Source of the DNA: Ptiloglossa arizonensis
Lineage: Eukaryota > Arthropoda > Insecta > Hymenoptera > Colletidae
Assembly (NCBI RefSeq): GCF_051014685.1
Contig: NC_135055.1
Location: 23,395,501-23,459,500 of the forward strand
Reading direction: 5' to 3'
DNA: 64,000 bases
The translations under genes and the position numbers were made by a program. Each line of letters opens with the position of its first letter. The first letter of the stretch is position 1. Below the pieces are notes generated by a model. That model saw nothing but the letters and a program-made list of their open reading frames with translations. It had not been told where the DNA came from and searched no databases. Below are positions 1 through 13,785 of this stretch, in pieces.

Positions 1-481
1 ATCCTCCCGACACCCGTCAGATCGCAGGGTATATCGCTGATTCATATTTTCGGCATCATCGCACACATCTTGGCACCGTATATAACGGACTCGGTAAGTA
101 AAACCTCTTCTTCCAGTACGGGCAGTCTATTTCGAGTTCCATCGTTCTCGAGACATTTAACTCGTATTTTCTTTGTACAATATTTTCGAGGGCGAACGTG
201 ACCTATTATTTCGAGCGAGGTAATTAAATCAAAATATCTGTAACGAATGCTTGGTTCGACAGGCCGTAACCTGGGAGGGATTCCCGATGCTGATTATAGG
301 CACGGTGTCTTTCGCTGGCGCCGCATTCGTTCTCTTCCTACCAGAGACACTAGGTCAACGTCTACCTCATACCATCGAGCAGAGCGAGGAGTTCGGGAAA
401 GATCAGAATTTCTGGTCGTTGCCTTGCTATCAGAAGTCGGAGTTCGATTCACCCCGGCAGTATCAATCTTGCGAACGATAA
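1..481 (+). CDS. SLC22-like organic cation (carcinine-type) transporter, last two coding exons (partial)
   Basis: C-terminal end of a major-facilitator transporter cut by the left window edge. Coding exons are 1..93 (phase 0, ending TCG|GTAAGTA) and 263..481 (after a CAG acceptor), with a TAA stop at 479-481. The first piece carries the SLC22 signature LPTPVRSQG followed by SLIHIFG, the start of a late transmembrane helix. The second carries the last helix (LIIGTVSFAGAAFVLF), then LPETLGQ and a cytoplasmic tail with DQNFW. Proteins of this family move organic cations, zwitterions or carcinine across the plasma membrane; the substrate cannot be read here. The complete gene at 2127-8361 has a matching C-terminus (LPETLNQ, EQNFWWIPC), so the two are paralogues lying tail to tail. 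AATAAA at 1045-1050 and 1148-1153 are possible poly(A) signals. The family call is firm and the precise paralogue is not. Confidence 0.85.
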
Positions 482-2126
482 TCGTCCGATCCGTGCTCGC
501 ATTTTAATGGAAAACGCGAAGAAGGAAGATGGCCTTTCCCATCTGACGGTAAAACTGTGCCAGATTATCGTGCGGAGATCCTGGATACTCGATCAAACGA
601 ACGTGGAATTATAACAACTCACGATCGGGTACCGAGTGCATGTTTGTATCCCTATGTAATTTTTATTCTTTTCTCGTACTTTAATGAATCGATCTACTCT
701 GCAATACGCACAGCAGACACGGTCGATAGTTGTGTTCCTATACAGTTTTTATTTTTATCCTTTAGTTTAAGAACTTTTTCATTTTAACGCCGAGTTTCAA
801 CGCGATACACGCGTTAAAATGCTCGGCAGTTGGCACTGCCCCAGCAATCGACGTCCACTCGAATTGTGGTGAAACGATCGAACGAAAGTAAAGAAACATT
901 TATATTTCGATTCGAGACGGTCGATCTTTATCAATTAATTTCAAGGAATCGATATTGGTAGTATTTGCGAAAAAATGTATTCGTTATCGGTGGTTTTAGT
1001 CGAGGACTATCTCATTACCAAAAGATGGTGTTCGCAATGATAAAAATAAATATTTAGATTTTAATTTTAGCTTAAGTAGTTTCGACGAGACTTGGAAAGA
1101 AACTTAACGAGAACGCGAAAACTGGCTGCCTCGTTTAAGTAAGAAAAAATAAAAAACTTATTTTATACAAAGTGCCAATTGCTGAACGATCTATCCAAAG
1201 ACACTTGCGCGCGCATATTTATAGGAAAAATGGAAACGATCGTTTCCACTCGCGTAATCGGATAATTTAATATTGCGAACCGCGTAATATTATGTCGTGC
1301 CATGCTGATGATCGGTTTTAGTAATAATTTAATCAATAACAATGACTCTATTAATCAAAGGCTTACGTTTATTGGCAATTATTTTCCTTTTAACGAAAAT
1401 AAAGAACGTACAAGTTATCGATGTAGAAATACTTCTGGTGTTTATTTTCAAATATCGACGTTCTCCGAACGATCGACTAAATCGCTAAACGCATCTAAAT
1501 TTAAATATACATTTTGGTCCTCGTCGACGATTGTACATTTCCTAACGCGGTTCTAGTTCGGTTCCGTTTTGGAATCCGGAGTTTTACAATTACAATTACA
1601 CAAATTACCGGTAGTCGAAGGGACAACAGGTTTCGCCGGTATTCGTCCGTTCGGAAATCTCAAGGAGATGTCCGAACGATCGAACGGTTCAAACGGTTAT
1701 GTACAGTTTCGAATCTATCGCGAGACGTACTTGCGAAAATCCCCGACTCGACGGCGAAGTAACCAGAGAATGGATGACCGATCGAGAATCATTGTTTCGC
1801 AGTGTACGAGTTTAAATTTGAGGCTGAAAGCGGGGACTAGTCTCGTAAGTACGCGGATGACTCTAATACGATTCTGAGCGGTCCTAGAATCATCGTTGGA
1901 CCGCGACGTGATACAAATTGAGCAGTTAGGATGGAACGGGACCGAAGGAACGAAATTAATTAAACAAAAAAAAAAAAGAAAATTAAAAAGAAAACAGATC
2001 GTGCTTCTTCGCGGATGAGGATGTGCTGTCGCGTAATTTATGAATTACTGTAGATGCACGAAGGCGTGCTTCGACAATTCGCAATGAACGAGACGAGTTG
2101 ACGACACGATGACGGGAGGAAATGGT
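482..2126. other. Convergent intergenic / 3' UTR interval
   Basis: This interval separates two genes that end towards each other. It is AT-richer than the exons and has no supported coding region. Poly(A)-signal-like AATAAA occurs on the + strand at 1045-1050 and 1148-1153, which would serve the left gene. The reverse complement TTTATT near 1367 and 1440 could serve the right gene, so the two 3' UTRs may overlap. A poly(A) tract lies around 1967-1977. Short frames here have no family resemblance. Confidence 0.5.
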
Positions 2127-5100
2127 CTACTTACGTACTGGGTAAATTAATTGCGGACTACTTAAAAGAAGAACACTGCAACTTGGGTTTTGTAACGATA
2201 CTTGGCCACACGCGGTATCGGTATCGCCGTAAATAAGACAATCTTTGACCAATCGATAAGATAATTTGACGTTCGGCTTCTCAACGCCGAAGGGAATCAC
2301 GACGTTCAACAAGGAGCGTTGTTTCCTTTTGGTCCGATGGACGAATATAAAAATACTGTAACGTGTCCTCGTACAAGGAAGACAGAAATTTATATACCGC
2401 GTTCGATATTTCTTCGATCGACGCATCCAACGACAGATGAAACATCTACGCGCGAGTCCCGACATTATTGCGATACATTCCTGTGGAATCTGAACGTTTG
2501 TCTCTGTCTCATTCACGGCACTCTACGCGCGGCGTTGTCGTTTTTCCCTATGTCTCTCAGAATCTTTCACACTGTTCGCGATATACCTTAACACCTAACA
2601 TCACACTCGCAGTTTATGACTATATTTACAAAGGATTTGGCAAGTTTTACCGGCCGGTACTCGTCGCTGTCGAACGATCGCTATAATCTAGTGCAATCGA
2701 TCTTTTGAATACTACCGGTGAAGGCGGGATTCGAGAGGCCCTTCTTTTTCCTCTGGGACTTTTTCAGTTGCTGACTCCTGTAAGTTTCATCGAACATCGT
2801 GATCGATCAAATATCGTGAACAGTGAAAAGCGTTTGCCTCGTATTTGCGCCGAGTCAAATATTTACCCGCGAATGTGTTATCGATAAGATTGCAGAGAAT
2901 ACATAAAAATGTGTACTTACGAGGATATGCAGGGTATCCACCAAAAGTTTTGTTCCCTGCCAAAATCGTTACCTTCTTGAAGGGTTTCTGGCAGGTCTTG
3001 GTTCAAGGTTTCCGGTAAGCCGAGGGTTAAGAAAGCGTGTCCGATGGACAGCAAACCGAGGGCAACGAGAGGCAGAGCCGCGTCGATGTCGGCCTAAAAA
3101 GCAAACAAATTGATATCGTCTTGAACTTCTCGATATCGAAATGGACGATACTCGATTCTCCAAAGTAAATCTCCGCGGTCAACGACCAGAATCTTTATTT
3201 GTCCGACTTACCAAGTAAATAATATAGGGGCCCAAAATGTGCGCTAGGTAACCAATAATGTGGATCAAGGACACACCTTGGGCTCGCACCACGGTCGGTA
3301 GCATTTCCGCCGCGTATTGGAAGCCGATATTAGCAGCGATATTGACTCCGAGACGAGCTACGATCGCCATAGCGACGGTTGGCGTACCTTGAACAAGTTG
3401 AGAAATATATGTAAATGCCGCGAGTCGCGTTGCATTCCGTGCTCGATGCACATCGTCTGTTCTCGGTGCAGCCTCGGTCCAATTGGACTCGCTCTTGTCG
3501 TTATTTCAAACGAAATACCACGCTCGCAGGTGTGTTATTTTGTTTTTTTTTTTTTCATCGTTCCCTCGGGACCAGGCTACACGAGACAAACGCGATTCCG
3601 CGATAAATAATCGAATTTCTAATTGCTGCGATCGTTTCGTAAGAATAGACCTCGTCCTCGTAACACGAATCTCCGCCAGTTCGATAAGCTCCTATTCTCG
3701 AAATCCGCGTAACGATCCAACGTGGACGTCATATTTTATGAAATAAATTGTGGGTCAAGCTCGTTCGTCATGGAAAAAGAAAAACTTACCGGCCGGGGTG
3801 GTCAGGGCGACAAAAGAAAAGATTCCGCACAAGAACATCGACGCGAAACCCATCCATCGTCTGCCCCATCTGTCCAAGAAAAGAGCTAGGAGTACGGCGG
3901 CGGGAAGTTCGGTGAGAGAGGCCAGAGAGAAGGACGTGAAAACATCGGGATCCAGAAGTTTCATGTTCCAGACGTGGCCGTCAAACACCCACACCATGAG
4001 AAGCCTGAAAACGAACCGGTCGATCAATCGCGAACTTGGACTCTTTTTTTTTCCGTATCGTTCTCGACGTTCGTAACCTGCTACTCAACATGCACCGATT
4101 TATCGCGATATCGATCGTACATGATTTATGCCTATTAACGTTCCAGAAACGTTTTCATTGAAACGTATGTATAATGTAAAAATACCGTTCTGATCGAACA
4201 GAAACAGCTACGATCTACGATCGTATTAAGCAGATAGCAAAAACGTGAATCGATGAAGTAAGAAGTCGAGTGAGCGCGGATTATCGAGAAGTCTCATATT
4301 CCAAGAACGAAGAAAAGAACTTCGGATACGACAATTCTCGTTAAAATGCATCTATCGTACTGCGTTTGGCAATAGGAGGGCGATGTATCGACTCACCAGT
4401 AGATTATGAGCATAATCGTGATACGAGCCAGTCGCGGTAACTTGAAGAGATGCAGGACGGTGTATTGATTGTGCGACTGATCCTTCTCGATCATCGATCT
4501 ACAACTTTTCTCGAACTCGTCGAATATCTCCTGTTTCACCTCCCTGCCGTTCACTTTCGCGAACTTCTTCAACATCTCGATCGCCTTGTCGATCTTGCCG
4601 CTGGTGATGTACCAACTAGAAAACAGAAGGTGTTCCAAGTCACGTGTCGACACTAGCGCGGAATTCACTGGGAATGGTTCTTCGTTTATTCACCGCGCAA
4701 TCGATGTTTGTATTATAACGGAGAAACGATCGTACGAGTTCTCGATTATGGGGCATGAAAAATACACGAAACGATCGTTGCGGAATGTAAAAGCGATCGA
4801 GTTCAAAGTTCGAGGACAGTATGGAAGAAAATATCGTACGGCGGAGACGATTGTTTATCTAGATTCGAAACTATCGAGAGATTTTCGAAATGGAACGTTA
4901 CAGTTTTTGTCTCGTAAGGCGTCGATCGACATTTTACGTCGAGTTTAACGATCTATCACGGAAGTCGTTTCGATGAAGCGATATACCAAATCGTCGTTGT
5001 TCGCGATAATCGAAGTGTGAAGTCAAGCCGACCTTCGACTTATTCGCCACAATACGTACAATCGTTGGACATGTTTTAAAAACGATTGTCCTCCAATTGG

Positions 5101-8100
5101 GTGAACGGCAAATTCCGAATTACTGCGTAGATCGAAAGTCCCTGTCGTTTTTACCTAGAAAATAATCGTTTCGCATTCTACTTACCGGTGGTACTTTGTG
5201 ATCTTTCTTGCTCCGTACGATACTCTAATTTTACGAACGATCGCGTCGCGTGGGCTCCTTCGCGATGTTCGCGATGCATTGTTCGACTTACCGTGCGCTC
5301 TCGGGAACAATCCACGGCCCGATGAAAGCGACCACCATGGGACAAGCGGTGGCCATGCTCAATATCCGCCAATCGGCAATCCAATAAGCGATCCAAGGCA
5401 GGAGACTCGCAGCCGCCGCGAAATAAAGCCCGAAGGACATGTTCGCTACCAGGGTTCGGTATTTAGGGCCGACGTACTCTATCACTGAAACGACATTTAC
5501 GGCAAACCGTGATTTCATTGCACCGTGCGAGATACCGGGAACCCGAACGCCCGTAAATAAACGTATAAACGTCTCTTTTATGAAACGTTTCGGTTTATTT
5601 ATTTCCCTTTTGCGCGATTACATGGTATCGCGTTTCGGCCATCGGCGCTCAAAGATCCGCGCGATTTACAAATTCTCGTTACTCTGTACTCGTTAATTAC
5701 TCTATCGATTAGACAAGATACGCGTAAGTTCGCGCACATTTTTGAAAACGTGAATGGTGGTTAATCTTTGACCGAACAATTTCGCGAGATATCGCGCGCC
5801 GATAACTTCGACGCGCGACGAGCGAAATTACGAACGACTTACCGATAATGAAAAGAACGTTGAAGCAATTATCGAACGAGGTGCCGACAACCATTCTTGC
5901 CAGACAGAAACTCCAGAAACTGTTGCAAAACGCCGTACCCACGGAAGCGATGAATCCGATCGCGTTGCAAGCGACCAACGCTGGAATCCTGCCATAATGG
6001 TCGGCTATGTAACCGAATATCAAGCCGCCGAGGATGCTGCCCACGAAAAAGGCCGATTGGGCCGCGGAGCCCAGGAAAGCGTGATCGCAGACCCATTCCA
6101 ACTAAAAGAACAAATTGGCCGCGTTACGGTCACGAGTCGATTACCATTACTGTTCGCTCGTTTTTCTTAATTCGCACGTGCGAAACACAACGTACGAAAG
6201 GAAATCTGTACTTAAACTGTCCTCGAGGGAGTATCGTAGTTCAGCGCTTCGAAAAGATCGATTTATTTATCTTTGAAATGTGTCTCGAAAAGTTTTCGAT
6301 AAAAATTTCCGTTTCGCGGAAAAAGAACTCAACGCGATACGTGAGCGCGGGAAGTTTGGAGTCGTCGAGTGCAAAGCGCAGGGACACTTGGAACGAAGCG
6401 CGTATACGTACGGTCGCGCGAGAAACACGTTACGTTTACTCACCTCGACGGCTATGGACTTGTACGGTATCATTGTGTGATTAAAAGTCCACCCGTGCTG
6501 ACACGATCTAATTGGCCACGAACGATCGGCCACTCTGGTACCGTTTTCCAAGATCTCCTTGTAGTTCACGTCGTACATGTTGCATCGCGAAAACGCCACG
6601 GCATTTTCTGCCTTTAGCTCTTCGGTCGACGCCGGAGGTATCGATAACGCGATCCTGGAGAAAGAAGCAGAATTCTCACCGTCCTGTTCTCACTCAGTCC
6701 TGCACGATCGAAATTGAGTAATAAATAATTGTTCGATACGAGTGACGATTCGATCGTAGTTGACATTTTCTCTTCTCCTTCAAAGACATAAAAAAAAAGA
6801 AACCAGAACCACATCGAGAGGTAAAACGGAGAACGAATTCTGTTCAATCGTATTCGGATACAATCGGCGAAAATTTCGTATCGCGACGAGGGATCGAATC
6901 ACAGCGAAATTCGGTGTCTCCTCTGTTAAATGTAAACACAGCCAACACGATCTAACCAGAGTTTCGTGGTCGGCCAGGACGTAAGAGCAAATCGCCGCGG
7001 CTAGAATCTGCCGGAGGTCGTCGACCAAACTGGTTTCCGCCGATGCGTCGAGTACCGGGAAACCACTGATCGTGTACTCCTGTGTTGTGATTCAGTGGAA
7101 AACACGAGACGGTTTTCCTGGTTTAGGTCGAGAGCGTGACGCATTCGCGACAGAATTCTTCGGTATCGACGTTCGGTAGATCGAGTTCCTTTCTCCGAAT
7201 CCAGTATTCTCGAAACGCGACACGGAAACGCAGCGATCCCTCGAGTAGCTGATATTTCGTTTCCAGAGCCGCTGGTGTTAATTTGATTTGCTTAATACCT
7301 GGAATTATTGCGACTCGCTCCGCCACGATACGTTATCTATTCAAAACCGAGATTTCACATTGAAATTGTAGTGGAAGTTTGCCCGCTTAAAACCAGAATA
7401 CACACTTTGCGAGTAAACCGGCATTTAACGTCTCGAACGAGAATCTCCACGTTCTTGTTTAACGATTTATCGATTGTTTGCCATTGTTATCTGGTAATTT
7501 TACCATTTTGTTAATATGAAAATTTTCCTCGAAGTTTTCCTACTTAGTACGGAATACACGCTCGCTGGTAACGCGACGTTCTAACATCGTGAACGAACAT
7601 CGCGTTCTTGTTCGACGATTCACAGATCTATTCTCACCGATATCGGTCGTTACGGTCCATCGTTAGATCGCGTGCGATTTATTCCGCTCGATGTTAACCC
7701 TCGATCGGTGAGGTGAGAGACTTGTTACGTAACTGGCAGACCTGATACAATTCGATCCCGAACGGAATCTCCGTCGTCGATGGACGATAAATTTCATTTT
7801 TTCGTAATCGTAACCGTGGAACGAAGAAGCTCGTCTCCTACCTAGAGTAGTTTCGTATGTAAAAGTCTTGGAATACCTTTAAGGCATCCGTTAATACCTT
7901 GTGTAAACGTTATCTTTCGCTTAACGGTGGCTCTAATCGTTGCGTTGTTCCATTCACGCGTCAAACCAGTTCGAGGTCGCTATTTGGTTCGTCGCGGGAC
8001 AATCCTGATTCTCACGCGGTGGACGACCTCGCGCGAGCGCGAGTCTCGAGAACATCCGAAATTATTTCGAATCGTGATTCACCGATCGATACCGATGAAA

Positions 8101-8361
8101 TTCGTTCGCTTACTTTTCGTGATCGGTGAGATTCCAGTTGTTGAGGTCCGGCACGGTGCACCAATGTTCGGCCGGCACCAGCGTGATAAAGAACTGCGTG
8201 AAGTAGAGAAACGCGTAAACGAAGGTGAAGGGCAGAAGTAAGATGAAAAGGAACCATTGGTAGCGACTGGCCTCGCCGACGTACGGCAGGATGTCGTCGA
8301 AGGCCATGATCTTAGGACGTTCGCCTTCCTCCACTTTCACGGACTCCACCATGACTGTCAT
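2127..8361 (-). CDS. SLC22-like organic cation / carcinine transporter, complete, nine coding exons
   Basis: Proposed CDS exons (minus strand, 5' to 3'): 8361-8114, 6654-6444, 6101-5843, 5484-5292, 4615-4397, 4004-3790, 3387-3212, 3093-2921 and 2160-2127. All introns are GT...AG, phases agree at every junction, and the 1728 bp give 575 aa, a normal SLC22 length. The N-terminus has FDDILPYVGEASRYQ and a first helix at about 36-60. A large extracellular loop follows, containing EHWC, several Cys and N-glycosylation sequons (NLT, NGT, NHT). Next are the ELEWVCDH segment and the MFS motif GYIADHYGR near 183-191; the second MFS motif LDRWGRR lies near 420-426. Also present are EYVGPKYR, LPTVVRAQG and LPETLNQ. 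The ATG at 8361 sits 11 bases after an acceptor, so a 5' UTR intron is expected. The last exon is the least certain: its acceptor is AAG at 2163-2161, and an alternative CAG acceptor at about 2140 would end the protein after one codon. Likely a plasma-membrane carrier; substrate unknown. Confidence 0.88.
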
Positions 8362-8371
8362 CGTTTCGATC

Positions 8372-11123
8372 TCTGTAAATTAACCGATCGCCGATTACTT
8401 AGCTCGGATTACACGCGTTACGTGCGTTCTTATTGGGTTCAAGGTGAACCTGAATTACAAAAAGGCATCCTTGGTCATTACTACATCGAGTGTTAACGGT
8501 ATCGCGATATTTTTACTCGGCCGTGTCTCCTTCTATCGGCTTGGGAATTAACCGGTGAACTTAAAACGAATGGTCACGCCTTTTGGAAAAAATGAATTGT
8601 CATTGAAATAACAGTATTCGCTCGAAGGAAATGTTAATCGGACGAATGGAATGTCTCTCGCGTAATTTCTGCGCCGGGGATTAATATCGAAGAAAACTCG
8701 AACCCGTTGTTCGCTTCGAAGTTTCACGTGTTTTGAAATAAGAAATACTCAAACTTCAACTTTCCATACTCGCGAGAGTACGTTCGAGATTTTGTAATCG
8801 ATTAGCCGTTTCGGGAAAACCAAGGAGATAAACACCGACGATGGAATAATTTTTCAAATTCTACGACAGGAGAGCCATTACGCGTGTTAATTTAACGACC
8901 GTCGGCTACAGGAGAACTGGGCGAAAGACACGAGAGAGCTTCGCTTCTTTCGATGAATCGAGTTTCTAATTTGACGCTAATTAAGCACTTTTTCCGATCA
9001 CCTTTGTCCTCTACGAAGCCTTTTTGTTTCCAAAGAGAAATCCCTTTTGCACGCTGGTTTTTAGACCAGGACGCAACACGGTATTATTTACACTGTACAA
9101 TTACTGTTTGTTCGGTCGATGTTTCCATTTTGCGAACCGCTTCGATATTAAACGTAAACACGCGCTCTACGTAACTGGAATGTGCGTGAAATCGGACGTG
9201 TCAAAAATATTTGCGTAAACGTTATCGCTAAATGTAAAATCGATCAACGAATAGGTCCTACAAAATTTTCTTCGCAAAACGATTCGCGATTCTGCGCAAG
9301 AAACCGAAAGCAAGGTTATTTCCGCCTGACCATCGGTACGCGTGATGCCTGACAAACCATAAATATTTCATAAATGCAGATTAGTACCTATTTATTACAG
9401 CTGCGTTTTGTTTTGTCGCCACGCAATTTAGATAAAAAAAAACAGGAAAAATAATAAAAATAATGACGAGAGTACCGGAAAATATGAAACCGTGTTATAA
9501 CTTCCATTTTCTACAGTCTCGGTGAAATTTACATAAAACGTGTTTGCGCCACTATGGCGATGCACGTGCGACAATAAATGCAGTGGCGGGAATGGTAAAA
9601 TGTCGGCGAATACGTTTCGCTGTGCCCTCGTCGAGGAGAAACATTTTTATAATACGATGCGGTTTTATCATTGATCTCGAACCAAGTTCAACTTCGATCC
9701 TTGGAAGATTGCGAGTAAAATAGGTGTCGCTTTTGAAATGGATTCCCTTCGAAGAAAACGGTCTTTGCTTGAAGTTGAAGTTTATTCTTAAATCGAGAAG
9801 AAGGGATATTAAAATGTAAGTACACCTCTATCGAACGAAGAAAAGTTCGACGTTGCGACGTGGTTTAAATTCAAGTCGCATTCAAGTCGATCGATTTAGC
9901 GATTAATAAAGCCATCGACCAAGCTGAACTTTGTTTTTGTTCGTGTAGCACGGTAGATATCGATGTTTTGTCAATTTCTCGATTGCGTTAGTCGGAATCG
10001 GCATTCCGACTAGCTGACGTGACTCTAAAACGAACGGTTCGAAAAAGATTTTAAACAGACGACCAGGATATTGCGGTCGATTCGGTGATTTACATTCGCT
10101 CCAGACGCGAAACTCGTTGTCGCGTGTGCGAACCGTTGCGCGTATCTTCGTCAAACTGGTAACACGAAACGTCCCACCTTGAACAATCTTAACCCGAAGT
10201 GCTAATTATTAATGGAACGATCGCAGCACAGATACATGACTCTGCATACGATTTTCCACGGCTGAGTTTTCTCGGCTTCTCGATCAGGGAAAGCGATCAC
10301 CATTGAAATTCATCGATGCACACGATGATAAGCGGCAACCGATAGAACTCCGCGGAGCGTATAAACGATGCGCAGTACCATCGCGATGAAAAGTGGAGCA
10401 CGCGATCCACGCCCGGATTCACTTTCGTCCCGTTTCACCTGCACCTTTTCCCGATCGACCGAGCTCTCCGCACGACAAAGCGAAACAAATCCGTCGGAAA
10501 AGAATAGAAACTAGGTTTCTTATGACTCACGGCCACTTCGCGGGCAGCCCGTTAAACAAGCTCGTTGTTTAATGCCACCGAATCGTGGTGCGCTGGTTTA
10601 ACTTTTACCGAACATCGATTTTTGCCACGAGTTTACTACCCGGAACTCGAATACTTTATCGCCGCGAAATACACAGGCGGGTGTTATCAACGCGTTGTAA
10701 ACGAAGCACGAGCGAGGCTGCGAGTCGTGCGAGACACAATGTACATCCGAAGCAACGTTTACCTTTTCAACGTGAATCGTTTTCGCGCACAACTCGTCCA
10801 CTTGGCGATTTTCGCGAGGTTCGTCGACGAAACGAGCAACGATCCTCTTCGCGTCGGTTCGAGGAAAGAACAAGGAAGGGCGATAAGACTCGAAGAGGAT
10901 TACGAGGAGTCTGATCTTCTCGCGTTCTTCTTTACCTTCGAGGCACGGTCCACTTTCTCAACGAAATGACTGACAGCGCGAATCGCAACGACCGTGGCCC
11001 CTGGTGGCGGGACACGTGCTCGATCTCGATCGCGACAGTGATCTTGGCCGACGAGTGCACGAGATCTTCGGATTTTTCGGACGGCGCGCTACATCATCGT
11101 TTAAAAGGGGGCACGCACAGACT
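8372..11123 (-). other. Probable 5' UTR intron and first-exon region of the transporter gene
   Basis: A splice acceptor (TTTACAG) ends at 8373, 11 bases before the transporter ATG, so the mRNA must start further upstream on the minus strand. No protein-coding exon was recognised up to 11.12 kb. Candidate donors for a non-coding first exon are AAG|GTAAAG at 10935 and GTGAGT near 10528. The 134-codon + strand frame at 10565-10969 and its antisense partners look like chance frames in CpG-rich DNA. Confidence 0.35.
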
Positions 11124-11247
11124 GTTCGCCGCACGGACAATTAGCGGGGCTTTATAGCGCGTGCAGACGAAAGCGGAACCCCACCAGCGACGCCGATCGG
11201 CCATTGGACGCGATGCCTTTGGGCCCCGTGTGTCGTCCGTGACGTCA
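11119..11247 (-). promoter_or_regulatory. Candidate core promoter (CRE, CCAAT, TATA, Inr) of the transporter gene
   Basis: On the minus strand, in order: a perfect CRE palindrome TGACGTCA (11247-11240), a CCAAT box (11207-11203), TATAAA (11156-11151) and an initiator-like ACAGTC with its A at 11123. TATA lies at about -33, CCAAT about 80 bp and CRE about 117-124 bp upstream of that A. The spacing fits an RNA polymerase II promoter. The nearest downstream gene on this strand is the SLC22-like transporter, whose coding start follows a 5' UTR acceptor. A CRE suggests cAMP/CREB-type control, by inference. No transcript supports the start site. Confidence 0.45.
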
Positions 11248-13785
11248 CTGGAGAACTCCTACAACGGGGGGATTTCACGATTCCTAGATCTCGCGTCTAC
11301 GAGTCTCGCGTCGATGGATTTTCCTCGTGACGCCAGAACATTTTTTCGACCCTTTTGATACGCGCATCACGAAACCGACATGGAGGTGATTGTACTTGCG
11401 ATCAACCTTCGTCAATTATCTCGGAACCGAAATTATTTCCGACTTCGTAAGTTCTTGGTTCAAACGATACCTGTATTACCTCACCTACCGCCTTGAAATC
11501 TACGAATACCAACGTATGTACGTACAAAATATAAATGACGTTTCGAGTGTCTCGACGTGTAGACAACCGACGTTGGATAAGTAAACGTTTATCTGGTTTC
11601 TTTCTTTTTCACCGTTTACTGTTGGGGGAACGAGCGGTCATAAATCTCACGTTATTCGTGCAAACCTAGAACTCTTTGCCGATCGTATTGTTTCGACATA
11701 CCGCCAATATCCGTATCGACTCGTCGAGCATTTCTATAACAGCCGTGGTTCGTTCAATTTTTCGAGCAGTCTCCTAAATTCTGCCCAGAGAACAGTTTTG
11801 TACAACGGCGCCACGTAGAAAACTTTTCGCTTTAGAAGCTTTTCGGTCGCTCAAAGATAAAGATCCGTTCGACGTCCCTAACGACGCCAGTCATTTGTTT
11901 ATCTAAAAATACTAAATCTCTATTTCAACGAGCACGCCCAAGGTTGTTGTTTGTTAACACAAAGATTAAGTAGAGGAAACGATTTAACGATTCATTTTCT
12001 CGAGTTTTCGTCGTACGAGCCGAGCCAAGTTCGCTGGATTACCAGCGATTAACGCCTTACCGATCCAATATTCCGAACAAAGTGACCCCCGTCGATTACC
12101 TGCAACGCGATCGCAATGACTAACAGAGTCCATTCGCGCAACTCCGGATACGGAAACTGGGAAACACCTCCAGGAAAGATATGCGCTGCTGAAACATGTT
12201 ACCCTTGAAGAAAAGAGAATCGCGGGACAAGTGTACCGTGTGGAATTGCTTTGTTTATGTCGGTTGCTGTTACGTAATAAAGTGTAACGCAAAATCTGGA
12301 AATTCACGCGGTTGACAGCGGAATTTCCCTATCGAAGATTCGAACGAACGCGAGACGTTCTCGAAACCCATTTACCCTGAAACAAGACGATCATTGACAC
12401 GAAGATCAGCAAAAGAGACATTGTATTTTACTTCCAGATAGCGACGTTGCGAAATGATTACACGTACGAAGACATTACGAGCATTGCACGCGCGTTAATT
12501 AAACGAGCGGTTTGATTCGGAAGTTGAGCCGCGTTCGACTTCCGAGAGAGATAACTTTGTCGTGGAAAACAACCTATCCTCGTAAATCTAAAGTTGTCTC
12601 CGATTTTCGAAATTCGTGCATCGCTCGTGAGACTCGGCAGTAAAACTGACAAACGATCGCGAAGCACTCGTCCATGGAACGATTAATTAGTCAATCCGGA
12701 CAAACGATAGAAGAATATTAACATTTCAGACACGTAAACAAATACGTTCGTAAATCCACGTTCCGTATAAATGTATAGTAAAATGTTAGTTATGTTTAAC
12801 GATCGGTTTACGAGTTAATTTCGATGAATCATTGCTATCAATTGGCTACGATTTTTACTTTAAAACATAATGCGTAATTCATCGATCGATACACGTCTGC
12901 ATTCCAAAAGCACGCATTATTTCTCTCCGTTGGATAATTAGTTAGAACGCTGAATAATTAGGAATGATTAATTAATCCGGCACGCGTCGAGTACCGTTCA
13001 GGGCCGTAAGTACGACTTCGGTGCTTTTTAAAAGTCGGTGCCCCCGACGTTTATCCAATCACTAATGGCTAGCTACGGTACTGTTCATGGTCAAAAAATT
13101 TATGCATCGTTTCGTAAACGTTTCGTGAATATGTACACATTATAATCTTCAACGATAAACAATAATCTTCTTTAATTAGATGATCACCAGCGATGATTAT
13201 CTGCATTGTAATAGTCAGGGTCGTCGATTCCACGAGGAAAATCTACGGATATCTTCGATACTAATTGCTCATTGTATTCGCCGATGTTGTTGCAAGTTTG
13301 ATGTTGTCCGGCAATTGTTATTCCACCGTCGTTTTTCGTCCATTCTTTTTCCGTTGCATCAACGATCTCGATAATACCCGAGATAACGAACAATCTTCGG
13401 TGTCTAACGATATTTGACATTTGAATATTTTTTATTTCGAATCCGTTACCGTTTTTATCCACTCGCTTTGGCTTTAGATAACGTTTCGAAAAGCTGTCGT
13501 GCAACATGTTTACGTTGTTCTATCCCATATTTTTCTAATACTTAATAATTTATGCTCGACAATTTCCGAGTATCGAGGTACACCTTACGACGCGTCTTCA
13601 TCCACAGCTGCAATTGAATAATCACATTCTGAAACATTGATAAAACGAACTCTCTGGAGATGCAGCAATCATTTATAACCGCAATCAGAAATGCAAATGT
13701 TTTCGTCTGCAAGAGGCAGCATAGGGGCAACGCGTGACACCGATGCGCCTCGAATAATTAATATCATAGAGGTGCTGGCAAATCT

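Noticed and set aside
10565..10969. 134-codon + strand frame near the transporter promoter
   Set aside because: No family resemblance; it lies in the presumed first-exon/5' intron region of a minus-strand gene.
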